Origin: Chryseobacterium sp. H1D6B
Lineage (GTDB): Bacteria; Bacteroidota; Bacteroidia; Flavobacteriales; Weeksellaceae
Direction of reading: 5' to 3'
Assembly (NCBI RefSeq): GCF_029892445.1
Contig: NZ_JARXVJ010000001.1
Coordinates: forward strand, 1,550,001-1,614,000
DNA: 64,000 nucleotides
Part shown: in pieces, positions 16,923 through 26,286 of the stretch
Layout of the letters: each line of letters opens with the position of its first letter
Position numbering within the stretch: position 1 is the first letter of the stretch
Program-made: the position numbers and the translations under genes
The notes under the pieces: model-generated
Databases searched by the model: none
Told to the model about the DNA's origin: nothing
The model's input: only the letters and a program-made list of their open reading frames with translations

Positions 16923-18971
16923 TCAGCGGTTAAGCTGTTTGGTTTTAAGCCAGTATGATGTTGACTGGTAGGCAGAGATCGTTTCATCTATTAAATAATA
17001 AATATTGAACTCTGGTGATAATTGAGTTTCTTTTTGTGATAATAAAGAATATTGTTTTACCTTTTTTACAGGAGAAATTACGGTAAGATGTCCGTCTTTC
17101 ACAAACCCCAAATCTTGATATGTTGCAATATATGCTTTAGGCTGGAATTCTGTTTTGAAAACATCCTGTCCTAAAAATTTAGACTGATAATTGAAATTTA
17201 GTAATCCAAAGACAGTAGGCATTACATCTATTTGAGACATCAATTTATCAAACTTTTGGGGCTGGATAAATCCTTCTGAAAAGATTAAGGCAGGAATTCT
17301 GTATTTATCCATCGGCAGTTCTGTGGCTCCTGCACTGGAAGCACAATGGTCTGCAATGATTACAAAAACTGTGTTTTTATACCAGTCCTGTTTTTTTGCC
17401 ATTTCAAAAAACAATTTTAGTGAATAATCTGTGTATTTTACACCGCCTTCTCTGGATTTAGCATCTCCTGGAATGTCAATTCTGCCATTTGGGTAAGTAA
17501 ACGGTCTGTGATTAGAAACCGTCATCCAGTGATTAAAAAATGGTTTTCCTGATTTTGCTTCTGAATTCATTATCTGGATCGCTTTTCTAGCCATATCTTC
17601 ATCTGCAACTCCCCAGACGTTGGCGAAAGTAATCTCTTCAGGTTTAAAATTATTTCTGTCAACAATATCATAGCCGTTTCCAGCAAAGAAATCCTGCATA
17701 TTATCGAAATAACTGTAACCGCCGTACAAAAACTTTACATTATATCCTTTTGATTTGAATACGCTTCCAGTAGTGAATTTATTTTTGTTATCAGCTCTTT
17801 TTATAACACTTTCTCCTGCTGTAGGCGGAATACAAAGAGTCAGAGCTTCTAAGCCACGGACTGTTCTGTTTCCGGTTGCATACAGATTAGTAAACATCAG
17901 CGATTTATCAGCTAGACTGTCTATAAAAGGAGTTATTTTTTGAGTGTTTCCGTAGTGTTCTAAGAAATCAGCGGATAAACTTTCAATAGAGATTAGGACA
18001 ACATTTTTCTTGAGCTCAGGCTGGTCAGAAGTTATATTTCTTTTTAAAGTATGTTGAGGATATTGGCTCAAAAAGTTCTTTTCAGCTTGTTTCTGATCTA
18101 TTTGTGAATAGAATTGAAAATAATCTAATTCATTATGAGTGAATGCCCAATAAAATTTTGGAAGTCCATTGGCTTCAATTTCATCTGCAAAAACATTATT
18201 AGATCTTATCTGCATCATTTTTGGAATCACAAATAAACTGATTCCTGACAATAAAATAAACGTACCCAATAAAACCAGTTTTTGCTTAAAATTGGGCAAA
18301 TCTAAAAGCTCATCTTTTGTTTTTTTATAGATAAACCAAGTGATAATAAGGGTTACAGCAAGTATTCCTGCAAAAAGAGGAAGTACAGGATAGCTTTCCA
18401 TGATGTTTCCTATGACCTCGTTGGTATAAATAAGATAATCTACTGCAATAAAATTATAACGTACTCCAAATTCATTATAAAAGAAATATTCACTTACAGC
18501 ATTATAAATGATAAGCAAAACATAGAGTAAAAGTGTTGTAAAATACAGTGTATTGCGGATCTTTATTCTTTTGGAAGGTAAAAAAAGCATTAATCCAAAA
18601 AGGACTGCTTTTAGTCCAATGAAAGCGAGAGCAATTTCGGCAATTGAGCCTCCGTATTGTTTGAAAATGTTATTCGGGATCAGTAATATATACAGAAAAA
18701 GGAGTACTAAAACTCCTAAAATTATATATCCGTATGGTTTTTGGTATTTTGAATTTGATAAAAATAAAAAATAAATTGCTAATAAGGAACTTGCTAAAAT
18801 GAAAACAAAGATGTCATTGACGGTTCCGATTAGTAAGACTTTTATGATCTCAAAAAAACCAAAACTTGCTGTAGTAATTGGATGGAAGAAAAATATTACC
18901 CTTACTATTAAGGAAAGAATAAGATAGAAAATTCCTAGATATAGGAAAGGCTTTATTTTTTTAGAGTACAT
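16923..18971 (-). CDS. LTA-synthase-like sulfatase-fold membrane enzyme
   Basis: A 682-residue protein with about five N-terminal membrane helices (first 290 residues). A periplasmic alkaline-phosphatase-superfamily domain follows. In it are VVLISIESLSADFLEHYG (metal-binding Glu), ATGNRTVRGLEAL with the candidate catalytic Thr, and IIADHCASS (metal ligands). The architecture matches LtaS and OpgB-type glycerol-phosphate or phosphoethanolamine transferases. A Gram-negative does not make lipoteichoic acid, so modification of a glycan, lipid or lipoprotein is more likely; the substrate is inferred only. It begins 20 nt after ribH, so it may be co-transcribed with it. Confidence 0.85.
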   Translation of the reverse strand: MYSKKIKPFLYLGIFYLILSLIVRVIFFFHPITTASFGFFEIIKVLLIGTVNDIFVFILASSLLAIYFLFLSNSKYQKPYGYIILGVLVLLFLYILLIPNNIFKQYGGSIAEIALAFIGLKAVLFGLMLFLPSKRIKIRNTLYFTTLLLYVLLIIYNAVSEYFFYNEFGVRYNFIAVDYLIYTNEVIGNIMESYPVLPLFAGILAVTLIITWFIYKKTKDELLDLPNFKQKLVLLGTFILLSGISLFVIPKMMQIRSNNVFADEIEANGLPKFYWAFTHNELDYFQFYSQIDQKQAEKNFLSQYPQHTLKRNITSDQPELKKNVVLISIESLSADFLEHYGNTQKITPFIDSLADKSLMFTNLYATGNRTVRGLEALTLCIPPTAGESVIKRADNKNKFTTGSVFKSKGYNVKFLYGGYSYFDNMQDFFAGNGYDIVDRNNFKPEEITFANVWGVADEDMARKAIQIMNSEAKSGKPFFNHWMTVSNHRPFTYPNGRIDIPGDAKSREGGVKYTDYSLKLFFEMAKKQDWYKNTVFVIIADHCASSAGATELPMDKYRIPALIFSEGFIQPQKFDKLMSQIDVMPTVFGLLNFNYQSKFLGQDVFKTEFQPKAYIATYQDLGFVKDGHLTVISPVKKVKQYSLLSQKETQLSPEFNIYYLIDETISAYQSTSYWLKTKQLNR

Positions 18972-18991
18972 AGTATGAGTTTTTAACTAAG

Positions 18992-19510
18992 TTAAGGATT
19001 TCCGAAACCAATATTTCCTTTTTTATCAGACAATTTCTTTTTAAAATCGATCATTCTTAATGCAGTAACGGCCGCTTCAACGCCTTTATTGCCCAAATCA
19101 CCGCCACTTCTTGCGATAGACTGTTCCTTGGTGTCGTCTGTGAGTACACAGAATATAGTGGGAGTATCTGTTAAGATGTTACAGTCTTTAATACCTTGTG
19201 CTACTGCAGAGCAGACAAAATCGAAATGAGGTGTTTCTCCCCGGATCACACATCCAATTGCAATTACAGCATCAAACGTACGCTCTTTGCAAAGCTGCAT
19301 GCTGGCATAATTTAATTCAAATGCTCCCGGAACAGGGAAAAGCTTAATATTTTCAGATTTCACACCTTCTTTTTCGAGGATTTCCAAAGCTCCGTCACGA
19401 AGGTTATAAGTTACAAAGTCATTCCACTCAGAAAAAACAATGCCGATAGAAAAATCTTCGGCATTGTTTATATTAAGCGGCTTGTAATCAGAAAGATTAA
19501 CTGTTGCCAT
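18992..19510 (-). CDS. ribH: 6,7-dimethyl-8-ribityllumazine synthase
   Basis: Catalyses the penultimate step of riboflavin synthesis in the cytoplasm, condensing 5-amino-6-ribitylaminouracil with 3,4-dihydroxy-2-butanone 4-phosphate. At 172 residues it is slightly long through an N-terminal extension. Motifs are SEWNDFVTYNL, FPVPGAFELNYA, IAIGCVIRGETPHFDFVCSAV and ARSGGDLGNKGVEAA. The TPR gene upstream ends 2 nt before its start. No other riboflavin gene or FMN riboswitch is seen nearby. Confidence 0.96.
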   Translation of the reverse strand: MATVNLSDYKPLNINNAEDFSIGIVFSEWNDFVTYNLRDGALEILEKEGVKSENIKLFPVPGAFELNYASMQLCKERTFDAVIAIGCVIRGETPHFDFVCSAVAQGIKDCNILTDTPTIFCVLTDDTKEQSIARSGGDLGNKGVEAAVTALRMIDFKKKLSDKKGNIGFGNP

Positions 19511-19512
19511 TT

Positions 19513-20220
19513 TTAGTAATATTTAGTCATTTCAATATAAGAATCAGACATTCCGTTATCGTAGTCCTGATATTTTTCATCAATTGCAGAAAAATATTTT
19601 TTAGCATCTGCATTTTTCTTTAACCCTAAAGCTAAAATACCTGCTTTTCTAGTAAAATAATAAGTTGTGTAAGGATCATCAGAAGCCGCAGCAGCTTTGT
19701 CTAATAATGATAAAGCTTCATCGTTTTTATTTAAACCTGATTTTGCATCTGCCATTGCGCCGTATTTCATTGCCATCAATGTTTTATCGTCAGATGAAAA
19801 ATTGTCTAAAAGATCTAAAGCCTCTTGGAATTTTCCTTCTTTAAATTTTAATAAACCAGCGCTGTAAGCGGAAAGTTTACCAATTTTAGTTGAAGAATAA
19901 TCATTATAGGTTCCTAAAAAACCTGGATTCGCAGCCGATTTTCCTCCTAAAGCTTCTTTATCTTTCCCTTCGGTAAGATTTTTTTGTGCTGCTAGAAACG
20001 TTTTTACTGCTTCTACATTTTTAGGAGCAACAATAAACTGCTGGTAGGCGAAAAATCCTAATACGCCTAATATTAATACACCAAAGGTAATACCTAATGG
20101 TTTTGAATATTTTTCAAGGAATCTTTCAGTATTTAAAGCCTCTCTGTCAAGATCTTTAAAAAACTCTACTGTTTCTTTACCTTCTTGCTCATTTTGAGCA
20201 TTCTTTGCAAGTTTTGCCAT
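19513..20220 (-). CDS. Membrane-anchored TPR protein
   Basis: A 235-residue protein with a charged cytoplasmic N-terminus (about 45 residues) and one membrane helix (ITFGVLILGVLGFFAYQQF). An external alpha-helical domain of tetratricopeptide-like repeats follows (GKFQEALDLLDNF, KNDEALSLLDKAAAA). The layout resembles YfgM-type proteins, which assist envelope protein folding near the Sec translocon; that role is only suggested. It is followed directly by ribH. A full-consensus promoter lies at 20242-20272. Confidence 0.75.
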   Translation of the reverse strand: MAKLAKNAQNEQEGKETVEFFKDLDREALNTERFLEKYSKPLGITFGVLILGVLGFFAYQQFIVAPKNVEAVKTFLAAQKNLTEGKDKEALGGKSAANPGFLGTYNDYSSTKIGKLSAYSAGLLKFKEGKFQEALDLLDNFSSDDKTLMAMKYGAMADAKSGLNKNDEALSLLDKAAAASDDPYTTYYFTRKAGILALGLKKNADAKKYFSAIDEKYQDYDNGMSDSYIEMTKYY

Positions 20221-20241
20221 AAATTCTTAAAAATTGAAATG

Positions 20242-20272
20242 CAAATTTAGTTGTTTCTGAATGATTTACAAA
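20242..20272 (-). promoter_or_regulatory. Promoter of the TPR-ribH transcript
   Basis: On the minus strand, TTTG (20269-20272), 19 nt and TAAATTTG (20242-20249). The leader is about 15-20 nt. The remaining 20273-20368 is AT-rich with nothing recognisable. Confidence 0.7.
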
Positions 20273-20368
20273 ATACTTTGAATTTATTATTAAACTAAAT
20301 ATTGATTCTTTAGTATGAAAATAATTTTTCTAAAGTAATTTTAGTGAAAAATACAGGTTTGTTACTTT

Positions 20369-20905
20369 TTAATATTCTAAAATATGATAGATTTCTGCGT
20401 TGAATCTTTTCAATTTTTCATCACCTTTCAGATCTTTTAAGCCGATTAAAAAACTGAACTGTACTACTTCTGCGCCTTGTTTCTCGACTAATTTTGCCGC
20501 TGCTTCTGTAGTTCCTCCCGTTGCCAGAAGATCATCATGAATTAGAATACGCTGTCCTTTTTTGATCTGTCCTTCGCGTGTCTCTATTACAGCGCTTCCA
20601 TATTCCAGATCATATTTTTCTGAAATTACCGGAGGCGGAAGTTTTCCGCTTTTTCTAATTAATATAAATGGAACTTCAAGAGCGACAGCAACTGCAATCC
20701 CAAATAAGTAGCCACGGCTTTCAATACCGCACACTGCGTCTACTTTTCCTTTGCTGAAGGCGACTAGATCTTCAATAACGTCTTCATACAATTTTGGATC
20801 TAAGAAGATGGGCGAAATATCTTTAAACTGTATTCCCGGTATTGGAAAGTCTGAGATATTTTCAATTGTATCTTCTAGTTTCCTGATGAGTTCTTTTGAA
20901 GCCAT
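20369..20905 (-). CDS. apt: Adenine phosphoribosyltransferase
   Basis: A purine salvage enzyme that turns adenine plus PRPP into AMP in the cytoplasm. At 178 residues it is of normal size. The adenine-side block DAVCGIESRGYLFGIAVA, the flexible loop IRKSGKLPPPV and the PRPP-binding motif ILIHDDLLATGGTTEAA are all present. The start codon directly abuts the stop codon of the upstream lipoprotein gene, so translation is probably coupled. Confidence 0.97.
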   Translation of the reverse strand: MASKELIRKLEDTIENISDFPIPGIQFKDISPIFLDPKLYEDVIEDLVAFSKGKVDAVCGIESRGYLFGIAVAVALEVPFILIRKSGKLPPPVISEKYDLEYGSAVIETREGQIKKGQRILIHDDLLATGGTTEAAAKLVEKQGAEVVQFSFLIGLKDLKGDEKLKRFNAEIYHILEY

Positions 20906-22102
20906 TTATTGATTTATTTTATAACTGGAAATTTTCCAGTCACCATTTACATTTTTAAGTCCGAAAGTTACTTTTAAAGAAGTTACTTTTCCGTTTTTAT
21001 CTGTTACGTCGTAAGTTGCATTTACACTTGCATTATTGGTGTTGGCAAGATTAGTTGTAACATTTTTAACGTTTAGATTCTTTACAGATCCGAAACCAGA
21101 GGTTGGGTTTGAAAATGATTCATAACTTCCCCAGCTTGGATTATTTGAAGCATCAAATGCGGCTTTTAAATTTTGGGAACTTACATTATTTAAAAACTTA
21201 TTCACTGTATTTTTCGGATCAGCAACTGGCGGTTTTGGTGTTGCAGGAGGGGTCGCTGCTGATGGATCTGTTGATCCGGCTGGCGGTACAGCATTAGGAT
21301 TATTTGGATCTATTACTGCGCTTGGGTTCTGAGTGGCTGCTGTTGAATCAACTTTAGGAGGAGCAGGAACTCTCAGAGCAGATGGATTTACATCTAACCC
21401 TATTTTTGACATTTTAAAAGTTTTTGAAGTTGTTTTTACAGAAACTGTAATGTCTATTTTGTTGTCTACAACCTTACCCGCCGGAATTGATGAGAATTTT
21501 AAATTGAACCCTCCAAAATTATTATCCTGCATTAAGTTTTTGGCTGTTGATATTTTAACTCCATTACTAAACACTTCAAGGGTTGTTTCCAAAGCTGCTC
21601 CAGTGAAGGCAATTGGATTTCCTGCGCCGTCTGCCAGTCTTGGGATTATTTGAATAGCCGTAGCGCCGGTTCCATTGTCTCCAGTAGGTTTTGTAACGAT
21701 ACTTAATGAATTTGCTTTAATATCATTAGGGTCGCTTTCTTTTGCTTTCTCGTCGCCGAAAATATTCATTTCTCCTAATGATGGTGGAGCTGTACTTGCC
21801 CAATCGATTCCATTTTTCTGAGCAACCTGGTCAGCCATTGATAACACTTCCGGAACTTTTTTTCCGTTGATAAGCTGGCCGAGAGCTTTCAGTTCATTTA
21901 CATCACCGTCTGCTTCTACTCCGAATGTTTTTAAGATATATAAAGCTTCATTGAATTTGATCTGCTGAATGGTATTAAGGCTTGAGGCCATATCATTGAT
22001 GCTGGACTGCAGTGTTTTTGTAGTTGTAGCATCTACATGATCTTTTTTGCATGCTGTAAAAAGAAGCAGGCAGAAAACTAAAAGAAAAGAAAACTTTTTC
22101 AT
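20906..22102 (-). CDS. Predicted lipoprotein, unknown function
   Basis: A 398-residue lipoprotein with a signal peptide and lipobox (LLLFTAC, lipidated Cys near residue 18). The part after the signal is helical. A beta-rich middle follows (KISTAKNLMQDNNFGGFNLKF), then a Pro/Ala/Asn-rich linker of about 50 residues. The C-terminal domain of about 110 residues (DPKNTVNKFLNNVSSQNLKAAFD to DWKISSYKINQ) has the pattern of DUF4878 or NTF2-like domains. I do not recognise the full-length protein. It ends exactly where apt begins. A -7 element TAAATTTG lies at 22120-22127 (minus). Confidence 0.75.
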   Translation of the reverse strand: MKKFSFLLVFCLLLFTACKKDHVDATTTKTLQSSINDMASSLNTIQQIKFNEALYILKTFGVEADGDVNELKALGQLINGKKVPEVLSMADQVAQKNGIDWASTAPPSLGEMNIFGDEKAKESDPNDIKANSLSIVTKPTGDNGTGATAIQIIPRLADGAGNPIAFTGAALETTLEVFSNGVKISTAKNLMQDNNFGGFNLKFSSIPAGKVVDNKIDITVSVKTTSKTFKMSKIGLDVNPSALRVPAPPKVDSTAATQNPSAVIDPNNPNAVPPAGSTDPSAATPPATPKPPVADPKNTVNKFLNNVSSQNLKAAFDASNNPSWGSYESFSNPTSGFGSVKNLNVKNVTTNLANTNNASVNATYDVTDKNGKVTSLKVTFGLKNVNGDWKISSYKINQ

Positions 22103-22175
22103 TTTTATTTGGTTTGCTACAAATTTAGTAAAACCTTTATTAATGGAGAGTTTTATTTTGTATGTTTTCTAAATC

Positions 22176-23037
22176 TTAGTTTTTATCTTGTTTAATTTCT
22201 ATGCTGTTATTATTGCTGCTTAGTTTTTCCTTTAGTCGCTTCTCTGCTTCCCTCATACTTTTTGTTATTGAAGAACCATCAGGCATTTTTAGATCTGCCG
22301 GAAGTTGTGATGCCATCAGTCTGGCAGCTGAAAAAGGATCCTTTATATAAGCTTCATATTTTTCCTGAAACTTTTCTTTAGATAATTCTTTTGAATTTTG
22401 AATGATTTTTTTTGTGTGTAATATGCATCCTTTTGATTGTTTATTTTCCTGTTGCCTTTCAGTTCCCAAGAATATTTTTTTTCTTCATCTTCAATCTTTA
22501 TGATTAGGCTTGGAAGCCCAAAGAATTTATATGGCCCATCTTGAAAAGGGATTTCTGATGCAAACCATGCGTTCCATTTTCTGCCCCCGAAATCGGCAGT
22601 TGCTTTTTGGGTTATATAAGTTCCTATTTTTTGCGTTTCATTACTGATTTTCCAGAGAATATTAGGAGTTTCCCGGTAGGTATAACTGTCAATTAACATT
22701 TGGTCCTTGTAGAGTATTTCTTTTATTGGATAGGTTTTGAAAATTTGATGGGAAAATTTTATAGGCTTACCTTGTGGCATTGTATTCATATCCGGGATTA
22801 TTCCACTTTTCACAGCTTTCATTTCCATCGTATTTAGGATCAAATCTAACATCACGTGGTCGTATGCCTGATAAACAGATCTGTTTTCATCGATGTCTAA
22901 GACCATCATTTCTTTTTCCAATTTCACTGAATCTTTATTAGGTTTATACGTGAGTTCGTAAAAAAACGATTTGATATGTTTTGTGCGTTGACTATTGAAA
23001 TAGAAATAATAAGCAGTATTTGAAATATTTTTTTCAT
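22176..23037 (-). pseudogene. GLPGLI family gene with two homopolymer frameshifts
   Basis: A third GLPGLI gene whose reading frame is broken twice. An ATG at 23037 opens a good signal peptide (MKKIFQILLIISISIVNA followed by QN). That frame reaches a T7 run (minus strand; 22960-22966), after which the family sequence (FYELTYKPNKD onward, including FGGRKWNAWF and FGLPSLIIKIED) continues in another frame. At an A8 run (minus; 22406-22413) it shifts again, and the expected C-terminus ending NNSIEIKQDKN lies in the third frame. Adding one base to each run restores one frame of about 287 residues, close to the 284 of its intact relative at 15082. The central motif reads GLPSLI rather than GLPGLI. 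It could be a pseudogene, assembly errors, or slippage-controlled. The hypothetical gene at 23090 precedes it by 52 nt. Confidence 0.8.
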
Positions 23038-23089
23038 TTTGAATACTTTTTATTAAATGGTTCAAATTTGAAATTCTTCCTTTGAAAGC

Positions 23090-24106
23090 TTACTTTTTAT
23101 TTTCCTGTTCTTTTAAATCATCTTTAAAAAATGAGCTGAAGACGGTCTGCATATTTGGAAATGTAGAGTCCTGCCAAAATTTAGTTTTGTAGTTACTGTA
23201 ATTTGTATTGAACTTCACTCTTTCTATATCATTGTCATTGCTGAAGCTGAGTTCTGTAGGATAGAAGTTATTGTAAGAAATAAGCTGGTTGTAATCAGGC
23301 TCGCTTTTATGTTTAAGTTTTAGGAAAGTGATCTCATTGTATTCTAGAAAGTCTCTCAGTGTTTTTTGTGATGCTTTTTCAAAAGAGATATTTATAATTC
23401 CTCTTATATCATAAAATCTGTATCCAAAAAACGCAAATTCTTTTTGCTGCAGGGCTTCTCCTGAGATCTCTACTTCATCTTTACGTTCGCCTTTAAGTTC
23501 TTTGATTTTGTTTTTTTTAGATTTATATTCGGATATATTTCCTGCATCTTTAAGTTTAGGAATATCTAGAAAATTGTCGTAATCCCAAGAGGCTGTCTGC
23601 TTTTTCTCATTTTTAGGATCTTCTAATCTATAAACTCGATATTCTTCTACATTGGTACTTTTCAATTTCTTTGTTTTATTATCGAAAATGTAGGTAACGA
23701 CGCCATCTGCATAGCAGTTTAATTTATTGTTGAGTGTTATGTAAGTATTGAAATTACCTTTTACGAAAATATATTTTGCGGGTTTATCATTTTTGATGAC
23801 AACAGTTTCAATAGATTTTATCCTGTCATTGATTTTTATAACATCGTGATCTAAATCTGAATAAGAAAGAGTTGCTACAGAGAAATTATCATAGACTAAT
23901 TGAAATTTTTCTTGAGCGGGATTTAACAACTTTTTATCTATTTTACCATCAATATCTGAATAGGCTAGAATGCTGCCGTCTTTTCCAAAAACAGAAACTT
24001 TAGGGAGGGGATGACCGTCTTTTTCTGATACAAACGTTATGGATTGTGCATTTGTAAAAGCGGTTATTAAAATAAAAAGAATGGATAATATATAGCTTCT
24101 TTTCAT
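23090..24106 (-). CDS. Exported protein with carboxypeptidase-regulatory-like N-terminus
   Basis: A 338-residue protein with a Sec signal peptide (MKRSYILSILFILITAFTNA). Residues about 20-100 look like a CarboxypepD_reg-like beta-sandwich (ITFVSEKDGHPLPKVSVFGKDG, AYSDIDGKI), common in Bacteroidota exported proteins. The remaining 230 residues are charged and hydrophilic and I do not recognise them (NKLNCYADGVVTYIFDNKTKKLKS type sequence). Similar proteins often accompany TonB-linked or GLPGLI genes. Here the broken GLPGLI gene follows 52 nt downstream, so the two probably formed an operon. Function unknown. Confidence 0.7.
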   Translation of the reverse strand: MKRSYILSILFILITAFTNAQSITFVSEKDGHPLPKVSVFGKDGSILAYSDIDGKIDKKLLNPAQEKFQLVYDNFSVATLSYSDLDHDVIKINDRIKSIETVVIKNDKPAKYIFVKGNFNTYITLNNKLNCYADGVVTYIFDNKTKKLKSTNVEEYRVYRLEDPKNEKKQTASWDYDNFLDIPKLKDAGNISEYKSKKNKIKELKGERKDEVEISGEALQQKEFAFFGYRFYDIRGIINISFEKASQKTLRDFLEYNEITFLKLKHKSEPDYNQLISYNNFYPTELSFSNDNDIERVKFNTNYSNYKTKFWQDSTFPNMQTVFSSFFKDDLKEQENKK

Positions 24107-24207
24107 GATGTATTTCTTTTTGTAGGTTATAAAAAATGTGATTCTAATTATAAGACAGCAGAATTTTCAAAAGGTTGCCTAAAAATTTAATAATCATCAA
24201 TTTTTAC

Positions 24208-24242
24208 AAAAAAAAAGACTGATTATCAAATAATCAGTCTTT
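24208..24242 (-). terminator. Terminator of the act (alternative complex III) operon
   Basis: The 12-bp perfect stem AAAGACTGATTA/TAATCAGTCTTT with a 5-nt loop is followed on the minus strand by a T run. It lies about 25 nt after actF. It shows that the operon stops here with no cytochrome oxidase genes attached. Confidence 0.85.
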
Positions 24243-24267
24243 TAAAGCTATGTTTTGTTACAAGTCC

Positions 24268-25599
24268 TTAGAAAGGATACTCATAAATTTCAGATTCATG
24301 TAAGAATGGGTTTCCTGTAGGAATTAATTTTAGTTTAGATAATGCAGACATTACCGTGAACATAAATAATCCAATGATAAATAGAAGAGCCCCTAATATT
24401 AAGATGAATACTTCAGGTGTGTTCCAGTATGGGCCAACCGTTCCAGGCATTACCATATTGAAATAATCTAAAATATGCCCTAAAATAACTACTACAGCCA
24501 TTGTTGTAACAACTTTGTAGTTTCTTTTAATACTGCTGCTTACTAATACTAATAATGGCAATACGAAATTGATGATCAGCATTGGCAAGAAAGTAGGAGA
24601 GTAGTGCTGGAATCTTCCAAAGAAATAATTTACCTCTTCTGGAACGTTTGCATACCAATAAAGCATAAACTGAGCGAACCATGTATATGTCCAAAGCATA
24701 CTTGTAGCGAAAAGGAATACTCCTAAATCATGCAGGTGATTGTCATTGAACTGTGGTAAAAAACCGTTTTTCTTAAGATATACACTGATAAGAATGATCA
24801 CTGCGATTCCGCTAGCTAAACAGCTAACCATTGAATACCAGATATACATTGTAGAATACCAGTGAGGGTCAATAGACATCAACCAGTCCCAAGCCCAAGC
24901 TGCAGATGCAAATCCGAAGAATACAATATATCCTACTGCCCATCTGTAAAGCATTTGATACTCTACTTTTGATTTTGTTTCATCTACTTTTTTAGACTGA
25001 GCTTTTAGTTTCCATGCAAAGAAAGAAGCTCCCAATACATATAATAAAGTTCTAAAAGCATAAAAAGGTATATTTAAGAATTTCTTTTTCTCAAATAAGA
25101 TTACATCAAAACTTGGAGATTTTGGATCTGTTAAATCCGGATCCATCCAGTGGAATAAATGACCTTGATGAAAAATATTTAATAACATTAGGATGACCAA
25201 AATAGCACCTCCCCAAGGAATATAAGAAGCAATAGCTTCCATTACTCTTGTAATGATGATTGGCCAGCCTGCGTGAGCTGCATGCTGAATACAGTAGAAA
25301 AACAGTACAGCACAACTTACTCCAAAGAAAAATACAGCTACAAAATGAAGAGATGCTAAAGGCTGATTGTGAATCTGCATTGTAGCATGTTCTAAGTGAG
25401 CAGCATGATCCTGAGGTCCTATCATTTCACTTGAATGTGTAGGAGCATTATGACCTGAAGCATGAAGAGCTTCCATCATTTGTTCAATTTTTTCTGTACT
25501 AATTCCTTTGTTCAAGAAAAAACCAATACCAAATAGAACTAAACCTACAACAAGGAGTATTATAGAAGTTGATTTTAATTTTGGTGAAAAACTATACAT
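24268..25599 (-). CDS. actF: Alternative complex III membrane subunit ActF
   Basis: A 443-residue integral inner-membrane subunit of the quinol:cytochrome c/acceptor oxidoreductase. It has about ten hydrophobic segments and a His-rich loop near residues 40-80 (GHNAPTHSS, DHAAHLEHATMQIHNQ). Compared with the NrfD-like ActC, ActF of known complexes is a shorter homologue; conserved aromatic-rich helices such as WAWDWLMSIDPHWYSTMYIWY fit. It is the last gene of actA-B-C-D-E-F and is followed by a strong terminator. Confidence 0.92.
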   Translation of the reverse strand: MYSFSPKLKSTSIILLVVGLVLFGIGFFLNKGISTEKIEQMMEALHASGHNAPTHSSEMIGPQDHAAHLEHATMQIHNQPLASLHFVAVFFFGVSCAVLFFYCIQHAAHAGWPIIITRVMEAIASYIPWGGAILVILMLLNIFHQGHLFHWMDPDLTDPKSPSFDVILFEKKKFLNIPFYAFRTLLYVLGASFFAWKLKAQSKKVDETKSKVEYQMLYRWAVGYIVFFGFASAAWAWDWLMSIDPHWYSTMYIWYSMVSCLASGIAVIILISVYLKKNGFLPQFNDNHLHDLGVFLFATSMLWTYTWFAQFMLYWYANVPEEVNYFFGRFQHYSPTFLPMLIINFVLPLLVLVSSSIKRNYKVVTTMAVVVILGHILDYFNMVMPGTVGPYWNTPEVFILILGALLFIIGLFMFTVMSALSKLKLIPTGNPFLHESEIYEYPF

Positions 25600-25607
25600 T
25601 TCTTTTC

Positions 25608-26285
25608 TTATTTTTTAGTTGCGGTAGAATCTTTTTTTGCTGCTGGAGCTGCTGCTGTTGCCGGTGCTCCTTTTTTGAAGGCACTCATTACATACATTGC
25701 AACTCTCCATCTGTCTCCTGCGTTTAGTTGTCCTGCGTAAGAACCCATTGCATTTCTACCGTTTGTTAATACATAATGAACAGACCCTACAGTAATTTCT
25801 CTATCAGCATAATTAGGAACTCCCGAGAAAGCTCCGCTTTGTACGATTGGTCCTTGTCCATCACCTCCAGTTCCATGGCATGCCGCACAAGTGTGGTCAA
25901 ATAATATTTTTCCTCTTTCTATGTCTTTCGCAGCATTAGCTGGATTGAGAGGAGAAACAGTCATTTTTTTTGATGCGTCATATCCTGCATTATATTGATC
26001 TACATTTTTTGGAAGTAATCCTTCTTCAAAAATGCCGTCTTTATTTTGCGCTACAGATCCTTCTACTGGAGAAAGCCCTGTTGCCCCGTTATTTTTAACG
26101 AAAGCTGGAATTTCATTTTCGTGATCTGAATAGGCATCCTGAGCTTTCATCAATGGATCATAAGCTACAGGAAAATACATATCTGGGAAATATACTAATG
26201 GTGTATTTTCTTTTGGTCCGCAAGAATTAAGTAAAACTGTAGTTAAACCTAAAACTGCTGTAATTTTTAATACATTCTTTTTCAT
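25608..26285 (-). CDS. actE: Alternative complex III cytochrome c subunit ActE
   Basis: A periplasmic, membrane-anchored mono-haem cytochrome c of about 225 residues. A lipobox is visible near the N-terminus (TVLLNSCGP), so the protein is probably lipid-anchored. The haem site is CAACHGTGGDGQGP, and the distal Met candidate lies in GRNAMGSYAGQL. The C-terminus is an Ala/Pro/Lys linker. The start is either 26285 (MKKNVLK) or 26294 (MLKMKKN), which would overlap the actD stop by 8 nt. It passes electrons from ActA toward the terminal oxidase. Confidence 0.92.
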   Translation of the reverse strand: MKKNVLKITAVLGLTTVLLNSCGPKENTPLVYFPDMYFPVAYDPLMKAQDAYSDHENEIPAFVKNNGATGLSPVEGSVAQNKDGIFEEGLLPKNVDQYNAGYDASKKMTVSPLNPANAAKDIERGKILFDHTCAACHGTGGDGQGPIVQSGAFSGVPNYADREITVGSVHYVLTNGRNAMGSYAGQLNAGDRWRVAMYVMSAFKKGAPATAAAPAAKKDSTATKK

Positions 26286-26286
26286 T

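Noticed and set aside
19000..20220. FMN riboswitch near ribH
   Set aside because: ribH follows the TPR gene by 2 nt and the upstream leader is too short (about 20 nt) to hold an FMN aptamer.
21333..21653. A 106-codon plus-strand frame in the lipoprotein gene before apt
   Set aside because: The minus-strand gene has a clear lipoprotein signal and abuts apt; the plus frame has no promoter or signal.
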